Assembly: GCF_017498525.1 (NCBI RefSeq)
Contig: NZ_CP071796.1
Location: forward strand, 3,286,001-3,350,000
Direction of reading: 5' to 3'
Length of the DNA: 64,000 nt
Origin: Ottowia testudinis
GTDB lineage: Bacteria > Pseudomonadota > Gammaproteobacteria > Burkholderiales > Burkholderiaceae_C
The position numbers and the translations under genes were made by a program. Position 1 is the stretch's first letter; every line of letters starts with the position of its first letter. Positions 15,685-24,407 of this stretch are shown here, in pieces. The notes beneath the pieces were generated by a model. It searched no databases. It was not told where the DNA came from and saw only the letters and a program-made list of their open reading frames with translations.

Positions 15685-17303
15685 ACCGCGCGCTGCCGCG
15701 GCCGCCGTCGGCCGCCGCCGGTGCGCCGGCCACGGGCTTGGCGGCCAGCGCCCCCGGCGCCCTGTTCGCCCTGCTGCTGGCGCTGCCTCTGTTGGCGGGC
15801 CTGGGCAGCCATCCGCTGATCGACGTGGACGAAGGCGCCTTTTCGGCCGCCACGCGCGAGTTGCTGGCCAGCGGCGACTGGGGCCACACCACGCTCAATG
15901 GCGCGCCGCGCTTCGACAAGCCGATCCTCGTCTATTGGCTGCAGGCCGCCAGCGTGGCGCTGCTGGGCTTGAACGAATGGGCGCTGCGCCTGCCGTCGGC
16001 ACTGTGCACCTGGGCGGCGGCGCTGGCGGCCGAGCGTTTCGTGGGCGAGCGCCACGGCGCGCAGTCGGGCCGGCTCACGGCGCTGATCCTGGTCACCGCC
16101 TTCGGCCCCTGGGCCATGGCACGCGCCGCCACGGCCGATGCCCTGCTGAACCTGCTGCTGATGCTCACCGCGCTCGATCTGTGGCGCCATCTTGAAAGCG
16201 GCGCGCGCCCGCCCCTGCGCCGCGCCGCCGCCTGGGCCGCGTTGGGCCTGCTGGCCAAGGGGCCGATCGCGCTGCTGGTGCCGGGCGCGGCGCTCGGCCT
16301 GTGGGCGCTGTCGCGCCGCGACGGCGCGGCGCTGCGCCGCGCGCTGGGCGATCCGGCGGCATGGCTGATCCTGATCGCCATCGCCGCGCCCTGGTACCTG
16401 TACGCGCTGCACCGGCATGGCATGGATTTCATCGCCGGCTTCATCCTCAAGCACAACGTGGGGCGCTTCACCGGGCCGATGGAAGGCCACGGCGGCAGCC
16501 TGCTGTATTACGTGCTGATCGTGCCGCTGCTGTGGCTGCCGTGGACGCCGCTGTGGCTTCGCGCGGCGCGGCACTGGCGCGCGCTGTGGGGCGATGCGCA
16601 GCTGCGCTTCTGGCTGTGCTGGGCGGGCTTTGTCATCGTGTTCTTCAGCCTCTCGGGCACCAAGCTGCCGCACTACAGCCTGTACGCCGGCCCCGGACTG
16701 CTGATGCTGACGGCCTGGGCACTGCGCCAGAGCACGCCGGGCGGCGCGCTCCGCGGGGCGCTGTGGGGCGCGCTGGCTTTGCTGGTGCTGCTGCTGGGCG
16801 CGCTGCCCTGGCTGCTGCAATCGGGCGCGGTGCCGATCGGCGATGCGCTCTACGCCGCATTGCTGCGCGGCGCGCCGACGCCGTGGGCGGTGCTGGCGAT
16901 GGGCGCCGCGCTGCTGGTGCTGGTCGCGCTGCTGGCCGCTGCGCCGGGACGCGGGTTGGCAAGCTGCGCCTTCGCGCCGCGCTTTGCCACGGCCGCCTGG
17001 CTCGTCGCGCTGGGCCACGGGTGGGTGGTGGTGCCCTGGCTGGGCGAGGCGCTGCAGGGCCCGATTCAACGCACCGCGCTGGCGGCGCGCGCGCTGGGCA
17101 GCGACGCGGCGGTGGTGCAGTGGAACACGCACTGGCCCAGTGTGGGCGTGTATCTGCAAAGAGCGGTGCCGCCGCGCGCGCCGCAGCCGGGCGAGCTGGC
17201 CATCACGCGCACCGACCGCCTGCAGCGCCTGCAACCGCCGCCGAACGTGACCCTGCTGCGACAGGAAAATGGCGTCGCGCTGGTGCGGCGCGAGGGGTTT
17301 TGA
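15681..17303 (+). CDS. ArnT-like GT39-family membrane glycosyltransferase
   Basis: A 540-residue protein with about eleven hydrophobic segments. The first periplasmic loop holds the family signature DVDEGAFSAATRELLASGDW (the DE pair is the likely catalytic metal-binding site) and PRFDKPILVYWLQ. These match the ArnT/PMT fold (PF02366/PF13231 types), which uses a polyprenyl-phosphate-linked sugar as donor. Translation is coupled to the PAP2 gene by an ATGA overlap. The sugar and acceptor cannot be told; a lipid A aminoarabinose role would need arn genes, which are absent from the window. Confidence 0.88.
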   Translation: MNRALPRPPSAAAGAPATGLAASAPGALFALLLALPLLAGLGSHPLIDVDEGAFSAATRELLASGDWGHTTLNGAPRFDKPILVYWLQAASVALLGLNEWALRLPSALCTWAAALAAERFVGERHGAQSGRLTALILVTAFGPWAMARAATADALLNLLLMLTALDLWRHLESGARPPLRRAAAWAALGLLAKGPIALLVPGAALGLWALSRRDGAALRRALGDPAAWLILIAIAAPWYLYALHRHGMDFIAGFILKHNVGRFTGPMEGHGGSLLYYVLIVPLLWLPWTPLWLRAARHWRALWGDAQLRFWLCWAGFVIVFFSLSGTKLPHYSLYAGPGLLMLTAWALRQSTPGGALRGALWGALALLVLLLGALPWLLQSGAVPIGDALYAALLRGAPTPWAVLAMGAALLVLVALLAAAPGRGLASCAFAPRFATAAWLVALGHGWVVVPWLGEALQGPIQRTALAARALGSDAAVVQWNTHWPSVGVYLQRAVPPRAPQPGELAITRTDRLQRLQPPPNVTLLRQENGVALVRREGF

Positions 17304-17319
17304 GGCCAAAAAAGCCTCT

Positions 17320-17363
17320 CGCGCTTGCCAGACAAGCGCGAGCAGCTATCAGTTTTGATGCAG
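17320..17363 (+). repeat. two-stem dispersed repeat, copy 5, overlapping the ybbA stop
   Basis: CGCTTGCCAGACAAGCGCG, then AGCAGCTAT and a GAT-GCAGC arm. The second half overlaps the ybbA-like reading frame on the other strand and supplies its stop codon and last residues, so it may have trimmed or replaced the original 3' end. Confidence 0.75.
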
Positions 17364-18083
17364 CTCGATCCGCTCGTCGGACACGATGCGGCCGGCTTCC
17401 ACCGTCAGCCGGCGCTGGCACAGCGCGGCGATGGCGCGGTCATGGGTGACCATCACCAGCGTCGTGCCCTGCTCGCGGTTCAAGTCGAACATCAGCTGCA
17501 TCACCTTTTCGCCGGTCGCAAAGTCGAGGCTGCCGGTGGGCTCGTCGGCCAGCAGCACGGCCGGGTGCACCACGAAGGCGCGCGCCAACGCCACGCGCTG
17601 CTGCTCGCCGCCCGACAACACCTTGGGGTAGTGGCCCAGGCGCTCGGCCAGGCCCACGCGCGCCAGCATCTCGGTGGCGGCGGCACGGGCGTCGCGGCGG
17701 CCGGCCAGCTCCAGCGGCAGCATCACGTTTTCGAGCGCGGTCAAGTTGCCCAGCAGCTGAAAGCTCTGGAACACGAAGCCGATCTTGCGCGCGCGCAGCG
17801 CGGCGCGCTCATCCTCGCCGACGGCGAACAGGTCTTCGCCCGCCACCCGCACCGTGCCGCGCGTGGGCGTATCGAGCCCTGCGATGATGGACAGCAGCGT
17901 GCTCTTGCCCGAGCCCGAGGCGCCGACGATGGCCACCGTCTCGCGCGCCGCCAGGCTGAAATCGATATCGCGCAAAATATCCAGCGTGCCGGTGGAATCG
18001 GTGACCGACTTGAAAACATGCTCCACCGCGACCATCTGCGAGGGGAGCGCTTCCGGCAGCGTGCCGGGCTTGGGTTCTGTCAT
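17349..18083 (-). CDS. ybbA: ABC transporter ATP-binding protein, YbbA/LolD type
   Basis: A 244-residue ATPase with Walker A GASGSGKST (about residue 54), signature LSGGEQQRVALARA, Walker B VLLADEPTGSLD and the switch His in MVTHD. This is the MacB/LolD/YbbA subgroup (FVFQSFQLLGNLTALENVMLPLEL). Its divergent arrangement with tesA is the same as ybbA-tesA in E. coli, which supports the name. In E. coli the permease ybbP follows ybbA; here the region downstream is occupied by the GT39 gene on the other strand, so the ATPase has no partner nearby. The stop codon falls inside a dispersed repeat. Confidence 0.87.
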   Translation of the reverse strand: MTEPKPGTLPEALPSQMVAVEHVFKSVTDSTGTLDILRDIDFSLAARETVAIVGASGSGKSTLLSIIAGLDTPTRGTVRVAGEDLFAVGEDERAALRARKIGFVFQSFQLLGNLTALENVMLPLELAGRRDARAAATEMLARVGLAERLGHYPKVLSGGEQQRVALARAFVVHPAVLLADEPTGSLDFATGEKVMQLMFDLNREQGTTLVMVTHDRAIAALCQRRLTVEAGRIVSDERIELHQN

Positions 18084-18098
18084 TGAAAAGGCCGTTTC

Positions 18099-18740
18099 TT
18101 GTACCGACGACACTTTATCCGCTCCACCCTGCTGGCCGCCGCCGCCGGGGTTTTGACCCCCGCCGCGCTGGCCGGCGAAGCACCCACGATCATGGTAGTG
18201 GGCGATTCGCTCAGCGCCGAATACGGCATTGCACGCGGCACCGGCTGGGTGGCGCTGCTGGAGAAAAAGCTGGCCGCCGAGAAAATCGTGGCCAAGGCGG
18301 TCAACGCCAGCATCTCGGGCGACACCACGGCCGGCGGCCGCGCGCGTCTGCCCGCGCTGCTGAAGACGCACCAGCCGGCCGTGGTGGTGATCGAACTCGG
18401 CAGCAACGACGCGCTGCGCGGCCTGTCACTCGACATGACCGAGTCCAACCTGAGCGCGATGACGCAAGCGGCGCAAAAAGCCGGTGCCAAGGTGCTGCTG
18501 GCGGGCATGCAGATGCCGCCCAATTACGGCGCCGATTACGGCAAGCGCTTCCTCGAGCTGTACCCGAAAGTCGCCAAGGCGAACAACGCGGCGCTGGTGC
18601 CCTTCTTCCTCGAGGGGGTGGCGGATCGGCCAAACGCGCTGGAGCTGTTTCAGCCCGACCGCATCCACCCCACGGCCGCCGCGCACCCGATCATTCTGGG
18701 CAACCTGTGGCCCGAGCTGCAAAAGCTGCTGAAAAAGTGA
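18099..18740 (+). CDS. tesA: exported GDSL arylesterase/thioesterase I-like
   Basis: A 213-residue SGNH hydrolase. It has GDSLSAEYG (block I Ser near residue 35), GSNDALRG (block III Asn) and DRIHPT (block V Asp/His). The N terminus YRRHFIRSTLLAAAAGVL followed by a cleavage site near ALAGE is a signal peptide with a twin-arginine-like RRHFI motif. The start is a TTG at 18099; no ATG occurs before the signal peptide. It hydrolyses short acyl esters and thioesters in the periplasm. It overlaps selU by 4 bp (GTGA) and is divergent from ybbA with only 15 bp between the starts. Confidence 0.9.
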   Translation: MYRRHFIRSTLLAAAAGVLTPAALAGEAPTIMVVGDSLSAEYGIARGTGWVALLEKKLAAEKIVAKAVNASISGDTTAGGRARLPALLKTHQPAVVVIELGSNDALRGLSLDMTESNLSAMTQAAQKAGAKVLLAGMQMPPNYGADYGKRFLELYPKVAKANNAALVPFFLEGVADRPNALELFQPDRIHPTAAAHPIILGNLWPELQKLLKK

Positions 18741-19840
18741 GCGTCCACGCCATTCCCGCGAGCGAGGCGCTGGCCCGCCTGGCCGAATTCAGCGCCGTGA
18801 TCGACGCCCGCAGCGAGGGCGAATACGCCATCGACCGCCTGCCCGGTGCCCTCAATTGGCCCAGCCTGCACGACGAAGAGCGCGTGCAGGTCGGTACGCT
18901 GTACAAGCAAGTGAGTCCGTTCGAGGCGCGCAAGCTGGGCGCGGCGCTGGTGGCGCGCAACATCGCCAGCCACATCGAGCGCGAAGGCATGGACAAGCCC
19001 AAGAGCTGGCGCCCCCTGCTCTACTGCTGGCGCGGCGGCCAGCGCAGCGGCGCGCTGGCGCTGGTGCTGGGACAGATCGGCTTTCGCGTGAGCTTGATCG
19101 AGGGCGGCTACAAGGCGTTTCGGGCCGCCATGCTGGCCGACTTGCCCGCACAGGCCCAGCGCTTGAGCTACCGCGTGGTGTGCGGGCCCACGGGCTCGGG
19201 CAAGACGCGGCTGCTGCATGCGCTGCAAGGCGCGGGCGCGCAGGTGCTGGATCTGGAAGCGCTGGCCAGCCACCGCGCGTCTGTGCTGGGGCTGATTCCG
19301 GGCCAGCCGCAGCCGTCGCAAAAGCGCTTCGAGATGCTGATATGGGAGCAGCTGCGCGGCTTCGACGCCACTCGCCCGGTGTTTGTTGAGGCCGAGAGCA
19401 AGAAGGTGGGCAATTGCACATTGCCCGAATCGCTGATCGGCGCCATGCGCGCCAGCGACTGCCTGCGCGTCGATTTGTCCGACGACGAGCGCGTGGCGCT
19501 GCTGCTGGAGGACTACCCCTTCTTCGTCAGCGACCCGGCTTTCTTCTGCCAGCGGCTGGACACGCTGGTGGCGCTGCGTGGCCACGCCGTCATCGACGAA
19601 TGGAAGCGTCTGGTGCATGCCGGCCAGACCGAGTCGGTGGTACGCGAGCTGCTGGCCGTGCACTACGACCCGGGCTATGCCGCTTCCACGCGCCGCAACT
19701 TCGCGCGCTTTGGTGACGCACTGTCGGTGGTGCTGGCCGACCGCTCGCCACAAACGCTGGCGCAGGCCGCAGTCACCCTCATCCGGGGGCAGGATCAGCG
19801 TGCAGCCGCGGATACAGCCGCGGCGCGCATATCGGGGTAA
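18737..19840 (+). CDS. selU: tRNA 2-selenouridine/geranyl-2-thiouridine synthase
   Basis: A 367-residue enzyme that converts 2-thiouridine at the wobble position of tRNA to 2-selenouridine through a geranylated intermediate, using selenophosphate. The N-terminal rhodanese domain (VIDARSEGEYAIDRLPGA) has the active Cys in LLYCWRGGQRSG at about residue 97. The C-terminal P-loop domain has GPTGSGKTRLL at about 152-162. It starts at a GTG that overlaps the tesA stop. No selD is visible in this window, so the selenophosphate source lies elsewhere. Confidence 0.93.
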   Translation: MSVHAIPASEALARLAEFSAVIDARSEGEYAIDRLPGALNWPSLHDEERVQVGTLYKQVSPFEARKLGAALVARNIASHIEREGMDKPKSWRPLLYCWRGGQRSGALALVLGQIGFRVSLIEGGYKAFRAAMLADLPAQAQRLSYRVVCGPTGSGKTRLLHALQGAGAQVLDLEALASHRASVLGLIPGQPQPSQKRFEMLIWEQLRGFDATRPVFVEAESKKVGNCTLPESLIGAMRASDCLRVDLSDDERVALLLEDYPFFVSDPAFFCQRLDTLVALRGHAVIDEWKRLVHAGQTESVVRELLAVHYDPGYAASTRRNFARFGDALSVVLADRSPQTLAQAAVTLIRGQDQRAAADTAAARISG

Positions 19841-19851
19841 TTTACGGCACT

Positions 19852-19895
19852 GGCGCTTGTGTAGTCAGCGCGAGCAGCTATCCTATCGATAGCAT
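19852..19895 (+). repeat. two-stem dispersed repeat, copy 6
   Basis: GGCGCTTGTGTAGTCAGCGC, then GAGCAGCTAT and CGATAGC. It lies between the convergent selU and small charged-protein genes, and overlaps none. Confidence 0.75.
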
Positions 19896-19901
19896 ACGGC
19901 G

Positions 19902-20120
19902 TCAATCGCCGCCGCCGTCACCACCTGCGCCACCATCGCCGCTGCCGTCGGCGTTCGCGGCGCCCTCGGCCGCTTCGGTGGCGTCGTCTTCCAACTCGGG
20001 GCCGTTGCCGTCTCCCATATTCTTGCCGCGCTCGGCCTTGGCGCGGGCCTTTTCTTCTTTCTTGCGTTTCTTTTCCAGCTCGCGCTGGCGCTTTTCATAA
20101 CCGTAGTTGGGGGTTGCCAA
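19902..20120 (-). CDS. small charged protein of unknown function
   Basis: A 72-residue protein with a TTG start at 20120. The first half is strongly basic and helical (YEKRQRELEKKRKKEEKARA), the second acidic and Gly-rich (DGNGPELEDDATEAAEGA, then a Gly/Asp tail). Small proteins with this YGYEKRQRELEKKRKKEEK opening are, to my memory, common anonymous genes in Burkholderiales. It may be a nucleic-acid or ribosome-associated factor, but nothing here proves it. A gap of 45 bp separates it from the DUF2189 gene upstream on the same strand. Confidence 0.65.
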   Translation of the reverse strand: MATPNYGYEKRQRELEKKRKKEEKARAKAERGKNMGDGNGPELEDDATEAAEGAANADGSGDGGAGGDGGGD

Positions 20121-20165
20121 TGCGTTGCCTCCTGATCGATGCGGGCCACTGTACCACCCGGCACG

Positions 20166-21017
20166 TCAGGCAGCGCCGGGCGCCTCCTGCCAGCGCACCG
20201 CGCCACGGTAGGCGTGCCAGCTGGCGTGGCCGAGCAGCGGCCCGATGGCGACGAAGCCGACGCCCCAGGTCGCCAGCGCCAGCCCGATCAGCAGCGTGAT
20301 CAGAAAGCCCCACCACAACATGGTCAGCGGATTGGCGAACACCACGCGGATGCTGGTGATGGCGGCGCTGACGGCATCGGTGTCGCGATCCAGAATCATG
20401 GGAATCGACACCACGGCCGTCGAATACACCAGCAACGCGAAGATGCCACCTACCGCCACGTAGACCAGCACGAACTCGATGTTCTCGGGGTTGAAGATGG
20501 CCTGCAGCACGCCCGTGGTGGACGGCATGCCGGTGTTGAAGAACACCGCGAACACCACCAGCGAGGCGCGGCCCCAAAGCAGCTCCAGCACGATCAGCAC
20601 CAGCACCAGCATGCCCATGCTGCGGATGTGCGAGTCCCAGCACGTGATCGAGGCGGCCAGCTCGGGTTTGAGGCCCGCCTCACGCCGCCGGCTGACCTCG
20701 TACAAGCCCATGGCCAGAAACGGTCCGATCAACAGGCAGCCGGAGGCGATCGACATGACGTATTCCGGCTTGTTGCGGAACACCAGCGTCAGCACCACCG
20801 CCATCAGCCAAAAGCAGACGCCATAGAACAAGCCGATGCCAGGCGCGCCCATGAAATCACGCCACCCCAGGCGCAGCCAACGCAGCGGATCGGACAGACC
20901 AAGCGGCACCATCACCGCCTGCGGCACGGTGGAAACCGGCGGCACATAGGGCTGATAGGCCGCGGGCGCGGGGCCCATGTTGGACGATGGCGGGGTATCG
21001 GGGGCGCGGTCGGTCAT
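20166..21017 (-). CDS. DUF2189 membrane protein
   Basis: A 283-residue integral membrane protein starting at the ATG at 21017. A Pro-rich cytoplasmic N terminus (about 45 residues) is followed by six hydrophobic segments; the segment DPLRWLRLGWRDFMGAPGIGLFYG and the loop GPFLAMGLYEVSRRREAG match the DUF2189 family, which is of unknown function. A late loop carries IPMILDRDTDAVSAAITSIR, also family-typical. Confidence 0.87.
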   Translation of the reverse strand: MTDRAPDTPPSSNMGPAPAAYQPYVPPVSTVPQAVMVPLGLSDPLRWLRLGWRDFMGAPGIGLFYGVCFWLMAVVLTLVFRNKPEYVMSIASGCLLIGPFLAMGLYEVSRRREAGLKPELAASITCWDSHIRSMGMLVLVLIVLELLWGRASLVVFAVFFNTGMPSTTGVLQAIFNPENIEFVLVYVAVGGIFALLVYSTAVVSIPMILDRDTDAVSAAITSIRVVFANPLTMLWWGFLITLLIGLALATWGVGFVAIGPLLGHASWHAYRGAVRWQEAPGAA

Positions 21018-21262
21018 GGCGATGTGAAGGTCGGCTGACAGGCAGCATAAGCGACCGCCCCGGCCCATGACAAGCGGGCCGTCAGGCCGCGTGCTGGCGC
21101 CAGGTGGGTTGCCAGATATTTAGCTCCGCGGCGCCGAGCATCCACAGCATTAGCGCCGGCCACGCCATGAAAGCGCATTCGGGCCTGAAACACGCGGCAC
21201 CGGTTGATCGACTTGAATGCGTGGCCACCGGTGGGCCAGAAAAACCGGCTGCGGCGCCGCGC

Positions 21263-22471
21263 TCACAAGGCACGCGCCAGCGCCTGGGCCAGGTCGGCCT
21301 GCAGATCGGCCACCGGCTCCAGTCCCAGCGAAAAACGGACCAGCGTGCCACGCTGCAGGTGCGTGGGCCAGCCGGCGCGCATGCTGGTCAGGTCGTAAGG
21401 CACCACCAGACTCATCGGGCCGCCCCAGCTGTAGCCCAATTTGAACCATTGCAGCGCGTCACAGAAGGCATCGACCTGCGTGGCCGAAAAGCGCTGGTCG
21501 ACCACCACGCTGAACAGCCCGGCCGCCGCGCCATCGCCGCGCGCATCGGCTGCGCCGCAGACCTGTTGCCAGTGAGCGTGACCGGGCCCGTTGGGCAATG
21601 CCGGGTGCAGCACCTGCGCAAAGGGCGGCTGCGCGGCGCACCAGCGCGCCAGCATGCGCGCCGCCTGGTCTTGCGCGCGATAGCGCAGGCCGATGCTGGG
21701 CAGCGCACGCAGCACGGCCTCGGCATCGTTGGCTCCAACGCCCAAACCGAGGCGCATGTGGGTCAGCTTGATCTTCAGGTGCAGCGCCTCGTCGCGCATG
21801 GTGATGCTCCCCATCAGCACATCGCCACCGCCGCTGGGGTATTTGGTCAGCGCGTGCACTGACACGTCGACGCCGATGCCCGAGCCGCCCAGGTCAAAGG
21901 GGTTGAAGGCCAAGCCCGCGCCCCAGGTGTTGTCGAGCGCGCTGACCACGCCGCGCTCTCGGCACAGGCGCACCTGAGCGATCAGGTCGGGGAACTCCAT
22001 GGTTACCGAGCCGGCCGCCTCCAGCCAGACCAACTTCGTCCGGCCACCGATACGCGCCGCCAGATCAGCCGCATCCATGGGGTCATAGAACTGGTGCGTG
22101 ATGCCGAAGGCGGCCAGCTCGCCCTCGGCCAGCGCCTTGTTGGGGCCATAGGCGTTGTCGGGGATCAATACCTCGTCGCCGGTCTTGAGCAGCGCCAACG
22201 CCACGTTGGCGATCGCCGCCAGACCGCTGGGCACCAGCACGCACTGCAAGCCGCCCTCCAACGCGGCGACGCGCTCCTCCAGTACAAAAGTCGTCGGCGT
22301 GCCATGCAGGCCGTAGGTGTAGCCGCTCTTGTCTCTCCAGTCGCGCGCGCGCATCGCGGCGACGTTGGGAAAGATCACCGTGGACGCCTTGAACACCCCC
22401 GGCTGCGGCGCGGAAAAACCCTCCGGCGGGGTGTACGGATGGTGAATGAGGCGTGTGATGGGATCGGTCAT
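21263..22471 (-). CDS. metC: cystathionine beta-lyase, PLP-dependent
   Basis: A 402-residue Cys/Met-metabolism PLP enzyme. The cofactor Lys is in HALTKYPSGGGD (about residue 207); the phosphate-binding region SGLAAIANVALA and the aspartate that contacts the pyridine ring (VSALDNTWGAG) are present. The combination of YTYGLHGTPTTFVLE and a Ser/Gly-rich strand after the Lys fits the MetC group, which splits cystathionine into homocysteine, pyruvate and ammonia in methionine synthesis. The ATG at 22471 gives MTDPITRLIHHPY; the upstream 8 codons are not needed. A related lyase activity (for example on other cysteine thioethers) cannot be excluded. Confidence 0.88.
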   Translation of the reverse strand: MTDPITRLIHHPYTPPEGFSAPQPGVFKASTVIFPNVAAMRARDWRDKSGYTYGLHGTPTTFVLEERVAALEGGLQCVLVPSGLAAIANVALALLKTGDEVLIPDNAYGPNKALAEGELAAFGITHQFYDPMDAADLAARIGGRTKLVWLEAAGSVTMEFPDLIAQVRLCRERGVVSALDNTWGAGLAFNPFDLGGSGIGVDVSVHALTKYPSGGGDVLMGSITMRDEALHLKIKLTHMRLGLGVGANDAEAVLRALPSIGLRYRAQDQAARMLARWCAAQPPFAQVLHPALPNGPGHAHWQQVCGAADARGDGAAAGLFSVVVDQRFSATQVDAFCDALQWFKLGYSWGGPMSLVVPYDLTSMRAGWPTHLQRGTLVRFSLGLEPVADLQADLAQALARAL

Positions 22472-22520
22472 GGAGCGATGGTAGTGCAGCCTCACGTTGA
22501 ACCTGGAAACGGCCCAGTGA

Positions 22521-22589
22521 AGTTTGAAATTCCGTTCGGGCTGAACCTGTCGAAGCCCGGAGGCGGGCTCAGGGTGAACGGTTCAAACT
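22521..22589. repeat. imperfect inverted repeat of the CTGAACCTGTCGAAG type
   Basis: An AGTTTGAA ... TTCAAACT outer stem encloses GTTCGGGCTGAACCTGTCG and GGCTCAGGGTGAAC. This is the well-known widespread intergenic palindrome built on GAGC/AACCTGTCGAAG. It lies upstream of metC, between metC and the terminator of the lipoprotein gene. Confidence 0.65.
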
Positions 22590-22640
22590 TCTTCTTGCCG
22601 AATCAACAGATTGAACCGCCCGGGTCGCCAACAGAAAGCA

Positions 22641-22693
22641 GGGCCCAAAAACCGACGCCGGCCTGGAACGATCGGGTCGCTCCAGGCCGGCGT
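22641..22693 (-). terminator. intrinsic terminator of the 503-residue lipoprotein gene
   Basis: A 13-bp perfect stem (ACGCCGGCCTGGA with its complement TCCAGGCCGGCGT) has a 13-base loop. On the minus strand it is followed by GGTTTTTGGG. It lies 57 bp after the stop of the lipoprotein gene. Confidence 0.8.
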
Positions 22694-22749
22694 TGGCTTG
22701 GGTCAAGGACGGGGGGCGGATCGAAATCTCAGATCCGTCCGCAGGGTGC

Positions 22750-24261
22750 TCAATAGAACACGAGGTAGCTCAGCAGGTTGCCGTGGTTGCGGTTGCTGTA
22801 GCTGACGGCAAACTCACCGTAGCTGAACTCCGTCAAGCCCTCGGGCTTGAGCCCCAGAGCGAACGCTGCCTGTTTGTCACCGGGCTTCAAGGCCTGCGGA
22901 TTGACCATCCGATACATCGGCCATGTGGCGCCCCTGATGTTGCTGGCCGCCGAGCCTTCCCCGTACGAATAGAAGGAGCTGGCGCGGTACACGCCAGGTA
23001 CGGTGGAGGCAGGCTCGGTCCAGCGGCCCGTCTGGCTGAACAGCCACTGCCCACGCAGGTTGGCAGACAGAGCCTGGGTTTCGGCCGGATCGAACCAGAA
23101 CTGCGGGAACTTGTCGATGAAGACGTTGTTTGAAGCGCCTCGGCCCACCGCCATGTCTTTGAAGCTGGGCGGCAGCGATTCAAGTTGCACCGTGTAGGTG
23201 GCCACCGGTATCTTGCCCAGGTGTCCATTGACCGTTTTCCAACCGTCGTCGTTGTAAACGGAGAAGGTGTAGCCGGCGCCAGCGACGAAGCCCAGATCCG
23301 CGAAGCGCTGATCGGCGGCGGCGATTCCCTCTGGATAAACCTCCGAGGCCGCCAGATTCGCACCAAACGTATTGCCACTCGCCCCCACGCCGACGCAGTC
23401 CATCCTCGAAGCGGGCGTCGTCAAGTTGGCCGGATGTCCCGTCATCGGGCGGCAGAACTTGAATGAATCGGTGTCGGCCCAGTTCAGATAATTGCCGCGC
23501 TTGCCGGCCAGTTCCGGGGCTGCGCGCAGGATGCGCGGCGAGAGCAATTTGACGCTGAAGGGATGGGCCACGCCGTCAACGGTGTACACATAGCCAGGAC
23601 CGGTCACGATCACGTAGGCGGCGGCGCCCGCCGGGTCTTCGATGCCGAATTGCACCTCGCGGCGATACGACACCGGCCCGGATCCACTGTTGATCGCGAT
23701 CGGCTCTCCCGTCTCGATCGAATGGTTCTGGTAGCGGGCCGCGCGGCTGTTCAGATAGACATCGACGATGCGGCGATTGCCCCAATAGCGGGCCTCGGCG
23801 CCCGCTTGAGGCGTCGCGCACGCGCCCGACGAACTGCCCACGATCAAGGTGTCTTCGACGTTGTTGTCGACCGAGCCGTCGGCAAAAGCGATGCTGTAGC
23901 GGACCTTGATCAGCCGACGCTCGGTCTTGTCGGCGTTGGCGGTGGTTTCATCGGACAGCACGGTCACGTTCTGACGCTTGGAGCCCACGCGGTAGGCGTT
24001 GCTGGCCGTGTAGTCGGCCAGCTTTGTCTCGGCGGCCGCGGCGGCCGTCGCCCTGGTGTAACCATCGGCGGCATAACAGCCGTCGCGCAACGCGGCCACG
24101 CCCGAGGGCGACGGTACGCTGGTAGCCCAGGCGGCATCCGTCTTTGAAAGCAGGGCTTTGGCGAGGTTCAGCGCGCTCTCCGAGGAGTCACTTCCGCCTC
24201 CGCAACCCGTCACCGCTGTCACGACCGCCAAAACGGCTATTTTTTGAAAAGGCAGCTTCAC
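22750..24261 (-). CDS. large predicted lipoprotein of unknown function
   Basis: A 503-residue protein with a lipoprotein signal (LPFQKIAVLAVVTAVTGCGGG, lipobox VTGC with Cys at residue 20), so it is likely membrane-anchored and exported. Cysteines elsewhere (DGCYAADG, SGACATP, KFCRPM, RMDCVG) could form two disulphides. The body looks beta-rich, with YTFSVYNDDGWKTVNGHLG and YAYN-like aromatic strands. It has no domain I can name. It is transcribed alone and closed by a strong terminator. Its Asn/Thr/Ser-rich composition is unlike its cytoplasmic neighbours but usual for exported proteins. Confidence 0.75.
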   Translation of the reverse strand: MKLPFQKIAVLAVVTAVTGCGGGSDSSESALNLAKALLSKTDAAWATSVPSPSGVAALRDGCYAADGYTRATAAAAAETKLADYTASNAYRVGSKRQNVTVLSDETTANADKTERRLIKVRYSIAFADGSVDNNVEDTLIVGSSSGACATPQAGAEARYWGNRRIVDVYLNSRAARYQNHSIETGEPIAINSGSGPVSYRREVQFGIEDPAGAAAYVIVTGPGYVYTVDGVAHPFSVKLLSPRILRAAPELAGKRGNYLNWADTDSFKFCRPMTGHPANLTTPASRMDCVGVGASGNTFGANLAASEVYPEGIAAADQRFADLGFVAGAGYTFSVYNDDGWKTVNGHLGKIPVATYTVQLESLPPSFKDMAVGRGASNNVFIDKFPQFWFDPAETQALSANLRGQWLFSQTGRWTEPASTVPGVYRASSFYSYGEGSAASNIRGATWPMYRMVNPQALKPGDKQAAFALGLKPEGLTEFSYGEFAVSYSNRNHGNLLSYLVFY

Positions 24262-24353
24262 AAAATCTCCTCCATCAAAGGATTTAAAAAGATTACAAAA
24301 TTATTCTAACGCCATGCGCTGCAGCCGACGACGTTAAAAACCGTCTCAAAACT

Positions 24354-24392
24354 CATGTAAAAAGAAAAGCGTGGCTCGCGAGACCACGCCTT
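24354..24392 (-). terminator. intrinsic terminator of the phosphoribosyltransferase gene
   Basis: The stem GCGTGG ... CCACGC with an inner CTCGCGAG palindrome is followed on the minus strand by TTTTCTTTTT. It lies 16 bp after the stop codon at 24408. Confidence 0.85.
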
Positions 24393-24407
24393 CTTTCAGA
24401 CAGTCAG

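Noticed and set aside
15006-17309. 767-residue minus-strand frame over PAP2 and GT39
   Set aside because: It is Arg/Gln-rich without domains and lies antisense to two recognised genes.
21082-21351. 89-residue minus-strand frame near metC with a hydrophobic end (MAWPALMLWMLGAAELNIW)
   Set aside because: It overlaps the 3' end of metC in another frame and has no ribosome site; the hydrophobic run is too short to call a gene.
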